A stretch of 64,000 bases of DNA from JBGQOJ01 sp052119585 (GTDB lineage: Bacteria; Pseudomonadota; Alphaproteobacteria; Rhodobacterales; Rhodobacteraceae), in contig NZ_JBGQOJ010000002.1 in assembly GCF_052119585.1 (NCBI RefSeq), forward strand, positions 124,001-188,000, in the 5' to 3' direction. The translations under genes were made by a program, and so were the position numbers. The notes beneath the pieces are model-generated. The model saw only the letters and a list, made by a program, of their open reading frames with translations, did not search any database and was not told the origin of the DNA. Below, piece after piece: positions 37,563 to 45,234 of the stretch; positions within the stretch are counted from its first letter, which is position 1; each line of letters starts with the position of its first letter.

Positions 37563-38293
37563 AACGTTCACTCCACGTAGGCACGGTGCGGTCCGTCATT
37601 CATTTACAAAACGGAATGCCGCATAGGCGTGCGGTTTCAGATGTGTGATTGTTTGGATTGACGGGTGGTGCATTGGTTTGCGACCAACCCCCGGATTGTC
37701 CTGGTGCCTGAATGCGCACCTCCTTTCGTTCAAATATGCTCTTCGCGAATTCGACGATCCTGTCGTTCGAGAGGCGATCAAAATAGATCGACAAGCCCGC
37801 AAAAGAGCTGTTCCAGATACTGTCTTCAGATGCTGCCGCCATAACCGTCAGCAACAGGATCAGTGTTGGGCAAAGCGGCGTAGGACAGTAGCCCGCAATT
37901 GGGTTTAACCGCGTCGGGCCGGAATTTGCGCATACGCCAAGGGCTTGCCCCAAGGCCCACGCAAAGTGACAGTGCAACCCGCGCGGAATCGGCAATCCCT
38001 TCGTGCAGTTCGGCATCATTTTGCCACAATGCAGGCGCGAAGCCGCGCGCCACGCCGCGCGCCACGCCGACCAAGGGCACAAGATATCGCGGGCCGGTCG
38101 CAAAAGCGGGAATATATGGAACGGGACACCTTACCGTTTCGGATGGCCCCATAAATCCATAGAGCCAAGACAGCAGTCCAAAAAGATATAGGCATTGATA
38201 GTGGTCAATGCGCCGACACGGTTTGTGGGGATACTGCAGTTTTATTCTTCGTATTTTTTTGATCCTGGACCATTTGAAAAAGAGGAGACCCGC
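37563..38293. other. Long intergenic region upstream of the secretion operon and luxR gene
   Basis: About 730 bp between the divergent glycine-rich gene and the LuxR-type gene. No recognisable protein is encoded. Two minus-strand frames (37826-38152 and 37600-38103) have partly gene-like composition but no ribosome site or known motif. A perfect AAAGGAGGT Shine-Dalgarno-like word lies on the minus strand at 37726-37718, with an ATT but no ATG/GTG/TTG at the right distance. A GCATTGA/TCAATGC inverted repeat is listed separately. The region probably holds both promoters and their control sites. Confidence 0.4.
38192..38211. promoter_or_regulatory. Inverted repeat GCATTGA-N6-TCAATGC upstream of the luxR gene
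   Basis: Perfect 7-bp arms at 38192-38198 and 38205-38211, about 83 bp before the regulator start. Size and symmetry fit a dimeric helix-turn-helix operator, perhaps for autoregulation or control of the divergent secretion operon. There is no experimental or comparative support in the window. Confidence 0.4.
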
Positions 38294-39046
38294 ATGCGGA
38301 ACCTTGATACAGATACCGCGACAACGCAGATCAAGCGTTTGGTCGATCCGGTGGCCGAGGTCGCCATTATTGGCTCTCGGTTGTGTTTTTCCGACACCGC
38401 CTTGCGCCTTGCAGAGGCAGAGCTGGGCGATATCCAGACAACCCGCTACGCTAATTTCGAGGACTACCGGCGCGCCTATCTGAAGTATCGCGGCGGGCCT
38501 TACGTTCTGATTATCGGTCAGGAGTTGGCACCGGAACTTCTGGTCATGTTACGCAACCATCCCGCCCTTTTCCAGGATGCCGCCGTCGCACTGGCCTATC
38601 ACACCGAAGGCCCGGCGCTGAATGTGCTGGGCCGGAACGACGCCTCGGTGCATCCGGTCTCGTTTCTGTCGATGAACGGTTCGATGGATATCTGGCTGCT
38701 GGTCTTGCGGCTGTTGCTGAAGGGCGGCAGCCATGTTCCCACGGATCTGATCGTGGCGCTGGATGCGAAGCGCGCCGCGGCAACGAGGGATGGCGAGGAT
38801 CAGGGGCAAAATGCCGCCAGACTGGAATCGATCCTGACGGGTCGCCAGATCGAGGTTCTGGGCATGGTCGCAAGTGGCATGCAAAACAAACATATCGCGG
38901 ATAAGCTGGGCCTGTCGGAAAACACGATCAAGCTGCATATGCATCACATCATCTCGCGGTTGGGGGTGAACAACAGGACGCAGGCCGCATCGCATTTCCA
39001 CCAGCATGGCGGGGCGTTCCGCCATCCCCCGACATCCAGAGGCTGA
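38294..39046 (+). CDS. LuxR/CsgD-like transcriptional regulator without a normal receiver Asp
   Basis: 250 aa from ATG 38294, with GAGGAG 6 nt upstream. The C-terminus has a complete LuxR-type helix-turn-helix: LTGRQIEVLGMVASGMQNKH, then IADKLGLSENTIKLHMHHII near 190-230. The N-terminal 150 residues have an alpha/beta receiver-like pattern (VAEVAIIGSRLCFSDTALRL, YVLIIGQELAPELL), but I cannot find the acidic pair, phospho-Asp or Thr/Lys of a working receiver. This matches CsgD/VpsT-type biofilm regulators in outline. It is the plus-strand neighbour of the secretion operon and part of a block of regulators before the pel genes, so control of matrix production is plausible. Confidence 0.8.
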   Translation: MRNLDTDTATTQIKRLVDPVAEVAIIGSRLCFSDTALRLAEAELGDIQTTRYANFEDYRRAYLKYRGGPYVLIIGQELAPELLVMLRNHPALFQDAAVALAYHTEGPALNVLGRNDASVHPVSFLSMNGSMDIWLLVLRLLLKGGSHVPTDLIVALDAKRAAATRDGEDQGQNAARLESILTGRQIEVLGMVASGMQNKHIADKLGLSENTIKLHMHHIISRLGVNNRTQAASHFHQHGGAFRHPPTSRG

Positions 39047-39047
39047 T

Positions 39048-39554
39048 GTGGAACCGGGCGCCGGAACCGGCGATGTAACCTTTGATCGGCTGATGCTAAG
39101 CATCGGTCGATTGAACTATGCCTGGACCAACACGGAAAGCATGCTGATCCATGTCATCGCGGGGCTGCTGCGGATCGACAAGGAACAGGCGACGGTTATA
39201 TTCCTGACCCTGAACACCACCCGCGCGCGGGTCGATCTGGTAGAACGTCTGGCAAAGCTGACAGGCACCCCCGACGCGGAACGGGACCGGATTCTGGGCG
39301 CGACACGCAAACTGTTGAAACTGGCGGGGGTGCGGAACTGGTTCAGCCATTGCATCTATTCCTTTGATGCGCAGGGCAAAGGCGTGCGGACCATCCAGAT
39401 GCGGATCGCGGATCAGAAGAACCGGATCAAGATCGGCCAGACCCGCGATATAGACGCAGATACCCCGGCAGAAATCGACCGCGTGATCGGGCAGCTGGGA
39501 CATCTGAACGAGGATATCCGGAAAATCATTCACGATTACGGCTATCCAGCCTGA
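39048..39554 (+). CDS. Small helical protein with HEPN-like R-x4-H motif
   Basis: 168 aa from GTG 39048, which has AGAGG 5 nt upstream and starts 1 nt after the luxR stop; an ATG at 39006 would overlap that gene by 41 nt. The product is mostly alpha-helical: ESMLIHVIAGLLRIDKEQ, LNTTRARVDLVERLAKL, TRKLLKLAGVRNWFSHCIY. The RNWFSH segment (residues 96-101) matches the R-N-x3-H signature of HEPN ribonuclease/nucleotide-binding domains, and the helix before it fits the fold. No antitoxin-like (MNT) partner is adjacent. The role is unknown; coupling to the LuxR gene suggests a regulatory accessory rather than a free toxin. Confidence 0.6.
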   Translation: MEPGAGTGDVTFDRLMLSIGRLNYAWTNTESMLIHVIAGLLRIDKEQATVIFLTLNTTRARVDLVERLAKLTGTPDAERDRILGATRKLLKLAGVRNWFSHCIYSFDAQGKGVRTIQMRIADQKNRIKIGQTRDIDADTPAEIDRVIGQLGHLNEDIRKIIHDYGYPA

Positions 39555-39581
39555 CCGCCGCTGCGGTTTCGCGAACAGCAA

Positions 39582-39609
39582 AAAGGCCCTCTGGTTTCAG
39601 GGGGCCTTT
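39582..39609. terminator. Bidirectional Rho-independent terminator
   Basis: AAAGGCCC (39582-39589) pairs with GGGCCTTT (39602-39609), with CTG/CAG extending the stem inside. A-rich sequence on the left and T on the right give a terminator in both directions. It lies between the convergent ends of the HEPN-like gene (39554) and the response-regulator gene (39645), as expected. Confidence 0.85.
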
Positions 39610-39644
39610 AGCGATGTGCTACAGGTGATGCGCTATTGGCGCCG

Positions 39645-40628
39645 TCAATTCATGGCGGATTTGACGAAGTTCGCCTCGAACGGCTCCAGCTTCTTTTCCT
39701 CGAACCGGCCTTCGGCGCGGGCGATGGCCACGCTGAACACACGGTCATAGCGCATGGATTTTCTGAAATGCGGCGTGATCCATTGGCCCATGGAAACGGT
39801 GATATCCATCGGCTTGCCATTGTCAAAGGCAAGCTGGCGCTCGTCGATCTCGCACTGGATTTCGAATTCTATGGCGTTCACGCCGTGCAGGTTGCTGGCA
39901 TGCGACACGCACAGGAACGCGCCCGCGCCGGCATAGGCCATCAGGAAAAATCCCTTGCATTTCAGGCTTTCACCGATCGCATCGGCAATTTCCGACAGGG
40001 CATAGGAAAATTCCGACGGTTTGGCCTGCGCGTGAATGCGCTGTGCCTGATCGACCTTTACGGCGAAGATATTGGTGCCCTGTATGCCCGCGCTGGACAG
40101 CTGGCTCAGGTAATTTCCAAGGGTCTGCTTGTCGACGGCGCCGTCGATGTCGTCGATGAAATGCGGCTGGGTGAATGTTGCAGTGTCGACCTGAGTGTCA
40201 CCGGCCCCGACCGATGTGCCTTCGAACCGCAGTTCCTGAATGACGGTATAAGCCTGTTGCAGGGTCTCTGCCACGCGCAGTCTGGCGCCAAGTTCGGTCA
40301 CATCGAACGGCTTGGTGATGTAATCGGTCGCTCCCGCCTCGAAGGCGTGGTCGATATACCCCTTGTCGTGCATCGCCGTCAGCATGATGATCGGCGTCTT
40401 CCTGTAACGAGTGATCGCGCGAACCTTGCGGCACAGCTCGATTCCGTCGGTGCCGGGCATCTGGATGTCTAACAGAAAACACTCAAAGGTCGTGTTCTCG
40501 TCCTCGATCCGTTCCATCGCCTTGTCCGGCATATTGCTGACCTCGACATCGGTATAGCCGCTGCTGGCCAGAACCAGGGGCAGCAGTTCAAGGATCAGGG
40601 TGTCGTCGTCAACGGCGAGTATTTTCAT
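39645..40628 (-). CDS. Response regulator with degenerate GGDEF-like output domain (paralogue 1)
   Basis: 327 aa from ATG 40628, with GGAG 6 nt upstream. Residues 1-125 are a full receiver: MKILAVDDDT, phospho-Asp54 in FLLDIQMPG, Thr84 in MLTAM, Lys106 in YITKPFD. The C-terminal half (about 170-300) has the strand-helix layout of a diguanylate cyclase, but the active loop reads AYAGAGAF (231-238) in place of GGDEF, so no cyclase activity is expected. The I-site position reads KCKG, not RxxD. It is collinear along its whole length with the paralogue at 42896-43894. Lying next to a kinase and the pel genes, it probably relays signals to biofilm production. Confidence 0.85.
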   Translation of the reverse strand: MKILAVDDDTLILELLPLVLASSGYTDVEVSNMPDKAMERIEDENTTFECFLLDIQMPGTDGIELCRKVRAITRYRKTPIIMLTAMHDKGYIDHAFEAGATDYITKPFDVTELGARLRVAETLQQAYTVIQELRFEGTSVGAGDTQVDTATFTQPHFIDDIDGAVDKQTLGNYLSQLSSAGIQGTNIFAVKVDQAQRIHAQAKPSEFSYALSEIADAIGESLKCKGFFLMAYAGAGAFLCVSHASNLHGVNAIEFEIQCEIDERQLAFDNGKPMDITVSMGQWITPHFRKSMRYDRVFSVAIARAEGRFEEKKLEPFEANFVKSAMN

Positions 40629-40887
40629 CTGGCTCTCCAATTCCCCAGGCGGATTGATGTGCCTGTTTTCCGCCTCAACTTCGGGGGGCAGTTGGGCAAC
40701 ATTATGGCATGTTCCTGCTGTTGTTGTGTCGATCAACCCCGCATGCCGTGTTTCGCGCCATTCGTGCGGAAAGCCGCTTATTTTCCATGTTTTCCACGGC
40801 CTGCGGGGCGACTGCAAAATACTTTAGGTTGTGCAATATTGCTGCGTTTCGCCCGATCATGCAAGTCTTGTCAGAATCAAGGCCATC
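40629..40887. other. Intergenic region between kinase 3' end and response-regulator start
   Basis: No gene of any size is convincing here. The 259 bp must contain the promoter of the response-regulator gene because the kinase upstream is likely to end nearby, but I see no clear -35/-10 pair or strong hairpin. Confidence 0.4.
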
Positions 40888-42594
40888 CTAGCTTGAAAGC
40901 TGCGCGGGGCCTGGGGGGATCTGGTGTTTGGGCAGATCGAACATGAACACCGATCCCTTGCCGTCTTCGCTGATGAAACCAAGTGTGCCAAAATGCCTCT
41001 CGACGATGGTTTTCGCGATGCTCAGGCCAAGGCCCGTGCCGCCGTGCGGCCTGATATCGCTGGCATGTGCCTGCGTGAACCGGTCGAAAATATGCGATTG
41101 CGCCTCTTTCGGGATGCCCATTCCGGTGTCCTTGACAGACACCTGAACCTTGTCCTTTCGCTCTTTCAGGGTGACGACAACCTGCGATCCGGGGCTGGAA
41201 AACTTGGCCGCATTGGACAGAAGGTTGTTCATCACCTGTATCAGGCGGGCATAGTCGGCCTCGATGAAGACCGGATGCGCCATACCCTTGGGCGCAAAGG
41301 TGACGTCATACCGCGCGCCATAGGCCGACGCGGCCTCTATCGCGTCGGCCAGAACCTTGGATATATCGACGCGCTTCATGTCGAATGCCATCTGGCCGCC
41401 ATCCATCTTTTCAAGGTCCAGAATGTCGTTGATGATCAGGATCAGGCGGTCGGAATTGCGATGCGCGATGCTTAGCATCGACTTGGTCTTGTCGGAGTAA
41501 CTGCCCGTTGTGCCCGACAGGATCAACCCGATCGCCCCTTTGATAGAGGTCAGCGGCGTGCGCAATTCATGGCTGACAGTCGCGATAAAGTCCTTTTTCG
41601 CCTGCTCGACCTGCTTGCGCTCCGCGATGTCGCGCACCACGGCGATAAAACGGGGCACCTCGTTGAAGGGGCGGATCAGCTGAAGCGTGACCTCGACGGG
41701 GCGATCTGCATGGGTGGATTCGTAGATGACAGACTTCTTTCGGCCTGAAATCAGGGGTTTGGTTCTTTTGCGGAACAACTCAAGATCGTCCGGCGTATCG
41801 ACATCCACCAGCGTTTCGCGGCGGATGGTCTCCTCGTCCCAATCGGTGACGTTCATCGCGGATTTGTTCATGTAGATCAGCTGAAGCGAGTCCGTCCAGA
41901 ACATATACACCTCGTCCTGCAACAGATCGAGCGTGGCGCGCAGCTGATGTTCCGCCTCTTTTGTTTTGTTTTTGGTGACATCGGTGCGGACCGCAATGCT
42001 TTTGACATGGTTCCCTTCGGCATCCATCAGGGGGACCATCGTGCCTTCGGTCCAGAACAATTCGCCGTCACGCTTTTTCAACATGGTTTCGCCGGACCAG
42101 ATGCGGCCCTCGGACAGGGTTTGCTTTATCGTCCTCAGAAGATCCTCGGACTTGTCCGAAGAGAACAGAAAACGCTGATCGCGCCCCTGTAGATCCTGCC
42201 GGGAATATCCGGTGATATCGGCGAATTTGTCGTTCACATAGATCAGCTTGTCGTCGGCATCGGTGATGCTGATGATCGAATGCTCGTCCAGCGCGCGTTT
42301 CTGGAAGTCCAGTTCATAGCCTTGCTCCATCAACAGCCGGCCACGTTCCCTGGACAGTTTGATATTGCGCCCCGCGATCACGATCAGCGACAGCAGCAGC
42401 ACCATGAGAATGGCAAAGACGCCCTCGAAGCGCCGGTTGCCTTCGTCGATGAACGCCGAAAACCAGGTCATCCTGACAACGCCCTGCGCCGCGACATTCA
42501 ACGGTGCGCAGACCAGCAGAATGAAAAAGACAAGGGCAAGCAACAGCCGTCTGCGGAAAAATGACCCGGCCTTTGATATGGTTTCGCGTAGCAT
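40888..42594 (-). CDS. Hybrid-less membrane histidine kinase with two PAS domains
   Basis: 568 aa from ATG 42594. Two membrane segments (LLLALVFFILLVCAPLNVAA near 17 and VFAILMVLLLSLIVIAG near 59) enclose a short periplasmic loop of about 20 residues. PAS1 covers 100-205 (SIISITDADDKLIYVNDKFA, DITGYSRQDLQGRDQRF), PAS2 about 215-325. The kinase core has H342 in FIATVSHELRTPL, N-box LIQVMNNLLSNAAKF, G1 DTGMGIP and G2 GGTGLGLSIAK. It should autophosphorylate and pass phosphate to one or both adjacent response regulators, which flank it. The tiny periplasmic loop makes the PAS domains the likelier sensors. Confidence 0.92.
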   Translation of the reverse strand: MLRETISKAGSFFRRRLLLALVFFILLVCAPLNVAAQGVVRMTWFSAFIDEGNRRFEGVFAILMVLLLSLIVIAGRNIKLSRERGRLLMEQGYELDFQKRALDEHSIISITDADDKLIYVNDKFADITGYSRQDLQGRDQRFLFSSDKSEDLLRTIKQTLSEGRIWSGETMLKKRDGELFWTEGTMVPLMDAEGNHVKSIAVRTDVTKNKTKEAEHQLRATLDLLQDEVYMFWTDSLQLIYMNKSAMNVTDWDEETIRRETLVDVDTPDDLELFRKRTKPLISGRKKSVIYESTHADRPVEVTLQLIRPFNEVPRFIAVVRDIAERKQVEQAKKDFIATVSHELRTPLTSIKGAIGLILSGTTGSYSDKTKSMLSIAHRNSDRLILIINDILDLEKMDGGQMAFDMKRVDISKVLADAIEAASAYGARYDVTFAPKGMAHPVFIEADYARLIQVMNNLLSNAAKFSSPGSQVVVTLKERKDKVQVSVKDTGMGIPKEAQSHIFDRFTQAHASDIRPHGGTGLGLSIAKTIVERHFGTLGFISEDGKGSVFMFDLPKHQIPPGPAQLSS

Positions 42595-42821
42595 GGCATT
42601 TGGCCCTTTGGTTCTTTCGGAACGGATTTTCCAATCGGAACTGGCTACCTATGCACTGGTTAAGGGTCGTCTATGCGGAATTCTTAGTTTCCATATGCGC
42701 AACATAAATTCCCCTTTGGGCATTTTTGCGGCAAAGTCGGGACAATCAAAAAAATCCTTGAACGGACCCGCCATCGGTGCGGGGGCGGTGGGGGCATTAG
42801 TCGGACCTGTGCCACGTAAAA

Positions 42822-42849
42822 CGGGCCCGGCACTTTCATGCCAGGCCCG
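42822..42849 (-). terminator. Rho-independent terminator of response-regulator paralogue 2
   Basis: CGGGCC (42822-42827) pairs with GGCCCG (42844-42849), and GGCA/TGCC extends the stem after one mismatch, with a 6-nt loop. On the minus strand the hairpin is followed directly by TTTTAC. It lies 46 nt past the stop at 42896. The rest of the 300-bp gap (42595-42895) shows no gene and presumably carries the kinase promoter. Confidence 0.75.
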
Positions 42850-42895
42850 ATCATTGCCGATGCGACGCGCCTTGTGTCCGGCGCGGGGAAGGTCG

Positions 42896-43894
42896 TCAGG
42901 ACATCAGGCGCAGGACCGGCACCTCATCAGTTGGCCGGGACTTTGGGGATGATGTGGTTTGGTCAATGACCCGCTGCTCGGCATAGGCGATGACCTTCAG
43001 GATATCCTTTTCGATCATGGCGCCGCTTTGGGATGCCATCTTGATCGCGCTGCCGACAAAGGCATCGACCCAGAACGGCAACCCGTTGTCATAAAAGAAC
43101 TCCATATGCCCCAGTGCCTGCCTGACCGATACCTCCAGTGCTGCGGTGTCCACGCCATTCTGCCCCTCGACCACACAGACAAAGGCCCCGTTGCCGGCAT
43201 AGGCGATCATGACGTCGGCGCCGCGGATGTTGTCGGTGATCGCCTCGGCAATGTCGGTCAGGGTATACAAAAACCCCGAGGACGAGGATTTCAAATGGAT
43301 GTCCTCGATGCCCGCAACCCGAAGCGCGAACAGCTCTGTCCGGGATTGCGCGTTGCCCGACACCTGCTGCAGGTAATTCTCAAGCGCCAGAAGGTCGATG
43401 ACCCCTGGCACAGTGCCTAGCGTCAATTCCTTGCTCAGCTCGAATTTCGGTTCTGTTGACATGGCGGAATCGTGCAGCGCCCTGACAGAGCAAACGCGGT
43501 CGGCATACACATGCCGCTCGGCACAGCGTTCCTCGGCCAGCAGCATGCGCGTGCATAGCTCCAGCGCATCAAACGGCTTGGTGACATAGTCTGTCGCACC
43601 GGCCGCAAAGGCCTGACTGATGTAGAACTTTTCCTGCATCGCGGTGATCATGATGATCGGTGTCCTGCGGTAACCGGGGGTGCGGCGAATGACATTGCAC
43701 AGCTCTATCCCGTTCATGCCGGGCATTTGGATATCCAGAAAGATGCAGTCGAACATCGTCTTCGATGCCGCCATGATCCGCATCGCCTGATGCGCCGAGG
43801 ATGCCAGCGAAACCTCGGTAAACCCTGCCGCGCGCATCGTGTTCAACATAAGGTCAAGGACGATCTCGTCGTCATCTACTGCAAGTATTTTCAA
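42896..43894 (-). CDS. Response regulator with degenerate GGDEF-like domain keeping an RxxD (paralogue 2)
   Basis: 332 aa from TTG 43894, supported by GGGAG 7 nt upstream and by alignment with the paralogue (both start [M]KILAVDDD); a longer frame to 44041 has no support. The receiver is intact: phospho-Asp54 in FLDIQMPG, Thr84 in MITAM, Lys106 in YVTKPFD. The C-terminal domain has AYAGNGAF at 231-238, exactly collinear with paralogue 1, so it cannot be a cyclase. Unlike paralogue 1 it has RGAD at 224-227, near the inhibitory I-site (RxxD) position that binds c-di-GMP, though the spacing to the degenerate loop is about one residue longer. A phosphorylation-controlled c-di-GMP receptor is therefore possible. 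Confidence 0.85.
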   Translation of the reverse strand: MKILAVDDDEIVLDLMLNTMRAAGFTEVSLASSAHQAMRIMAASKTMFDCIFLDIQMPGMNGIELCNVIRRTPGYRRTPIIMITAMQEKFYISQAFAAGATDYVTKPFDALELCTRMLLAEERCAERHVYADRVCSVRALHDSAMSTEPKFELSKELTLGTVPGVIDLLALENYLQQVSGNAQSRTELFALRVAGIEDIHLKSSSSGFLYTLTDIAEAITDNIRGADVMIAYAGNGAFVCVVEGQNGVDTAALEVSVRQALGHMEFFYDNGLPFWVDAFVGSAIKMASQSGAMIEKDILKVIAYAEQRVIDQTTSSPKSRPTDEVPVLRLMS

Positions 43895-44119
43895 TTCGGA
43901 ACTCCCAAACCCAGATGTGTCTTGGTTTGCATTGTTGTGTCTGTCGGTTGACCTATGGACCGGGGAGAGGTGGCACCCCGAGCCACAAGTAGCCTGCACA
44001 ACCTTACGTAGAATTCCGGCAATTATATGGCGTGAATGCATGTTTTCACGGCCAGCGAAGGCAACGAAAAATTGCCTTTACGCCCTTGGGACAGCCTGCA
44101 TCGGGTCTGTCCAAAATCG

Positions 44120-44150
44120 CGTCGCAGCCCTATGAAACAGGGCTGCGACG
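44120..44150 (-). terminator. Rho-independent terminator of the second LuxR-type gene
   Basis: CGTCGCAGCCCT (44120-44131) pairs perfectly with AGGGCTGCGACG (44139-44150), a 12-bp stem with a 7-nt loop. It starts 1 nt past the gene's stop codon at 44152. On the minus strand the sequence CGATTTTGG follows, giving a short T-run. Confidence 0.85.
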
Positions 44151-44151
44151 G

Positions 44152-44955
44152 TTAATGCTGCACGTTATGCGGTGCGTTCGGCACCGTTGCCCGCAGGGCC
44201 ACTTGCGTCCGATTCATGGCGCCATACTTCTTCATCAGCTGACGAACGTGGATTTTGACTGTCGCCTCGGACAGGTGCAGCGTCCGCGCGATTTCCTTGT
44301 TCGACTGACCTTTTGTCAGCGACTGAAGAACATCTGTCTGGCGCGGCGTCAGGTTCGGCTGCGGGTAGGGCACAGCGTCATCGTCGCCCCCCCCGTTGGC
44401 GTTGTCCTGATAGCCGGTCTGGCGCAGCTTCTCGTTATGCAGCTGCGATACCTTCGATCGCTCGAAGCGCACCAGATAGTCCACGGGCGAGGTCGCGGAT
44501 TTTACAGCACCCGGTGCCTTGAACCCCGCCCCGACCGGAAAATACCGCCCCCCCGACATGATGAAATCAAGCGCCGCCACGGCCACATTGGCATGCATCT
44601 GCGTCGGGATCAGGCCGCGCAGTTCCATTTGACAGGCAAGGATGATTTCATCTTTTGCCTCAAGATCCGAAATTACAACAAGCGGCCGACCGTTCAGCGC
44701 TGTCAGCAGCGCCTGAACCATGCGGGATATATCGGGATCCCGCAAAGACCGCCCGCCGATGCCATAGATGCACAGATGCCGGTCAAGCACCTCTTGCGGC
44801 GTATCCGGTTCCACCGGACCTATGCCATCCGGCCCGTCGATTTCGGTAATTGTCGTTCCGGCCGTCTGGACCCATGGCGCGATAAACCCAAGAATGCCGG
44901 CGCGTCTTAAATCGTGGTCATCAAGCACCCAAAGGTGCGATTTTGTTTTTTCCAA
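44152..44955 (-). CDS. LuxR/CsgD-like transcriptional regulator
   Basis: 267 aa from TTG 44955, with AGGGGGA 7 nt upstream. The N-terminus SHLWVLDDHDLRRAG looks receiver-like and keeps the acidic pair, but later receiver positions are diverged (LVVISDLEAKDEI near 92, then TQMHANVAVAALDFIMSGGR). The C-terminus is a complete LuxR helix-turn-helix: LTPRQTDVLQSLTKGQSNKE, then IARTLHLSEATVKIHVRQLM near 202-242, followed by NRTQVALRA. It sits directly downstream of pelG, beyond two hairpins, behind a promoter region with direct repeats. It is a good candidate for control of the pel or secretion operons. Confidence 0.82.
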   Translation of the reverse strand: MEKTKSHLWVLDDHDLRRAGILGFIAPWVQTAGTTITEIDGPDGIGPVEPDTPQEVLDRHLCIYGIGGRSLRDPDISRMVQALLTALNGRPLVVISDLEAKDEIILACQMELRGLIPTQMHANVAVAALDFIMSGGRYFPVGAGFKAPGAVKSATSPVDYLVRFERSKVSQLHNEKLRQTGYQDNANGGGDDDAVPYPQPNLTPRQTDVLQSLTKGQSNKEIARTLHLSEATVKIHVRQLMKKYGAMNRTQVALRATVPNAPHNVQH

Positions 44956-45043
44956 TTGAACATCCCCCTGAAAAACAGAACACCACCGTGCCCCGGCACT
45001 GCGAAAGGCAGCTTCGCTTTGGGAACAAAAATTACTCTTTCAA

Positions 45044-45073
45044 ATTACATAATATGCATTCGTATTACATAAT
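45044..45073. promoter_or_regulatory. Direct repeat ATTACATAAT, 20-bp period, upstream of the LuxR-type gene
   Basis: ATTACATAAT occurs at 45044-45053 and again at 45064-45073, so the copies lie on the same DNA face about two turns apart. The tract is far more AT-rich than its surroundings and lies 90-120 bp before the TTG start at 44955. This fits tandem binding of an activator or silencer at the luxR promoter. Confidence 0.5.
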
Positions 45074-45135
45074 CGTATAACCGAAAATTCGCAAAGAGTC
45101 CAATATGTGGCAATTTGGAATGTCATACAGAAGGG

Positions 45136-45180
45136 GGGCGCATGGCGCCCGTAGTCTTTTTAACCTATTGGTTTAAAAAG
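45136..45180. terminator. Two hairpins downstream of pelG
   Basis: GGGCGC/GCGCCC (45136-45141, 45145-45150) forms a tight stem followed on the plus strand by GTAGTCTTTTT. CTTTTTAACC and GGTTTAAAAAG (45156-45165, 45170-45180) form a second, AT-rich stem with one bulge. The pair lies 55-100 nt beyond the pelG stop and before the AT-rich luxR promoter. Together they probably end the pel transcript, although the T-run orientation favours plus-strand termination. Confidence 0.5.
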
Positions 45181-45234
45181 TAATTTGATAGATTTCTCGA
45201 CTGAAATGCGTCAGCTTGGCCCGAATAATTCGGT

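Noticed and set aside
37826..38152. Minus-strand 108-codon frame with gene-like composition
   Set aside because: No ribosome site, no known motif, and a second frame overlaps it equally well; possibly a decayed remnant but not supportable as a gene.
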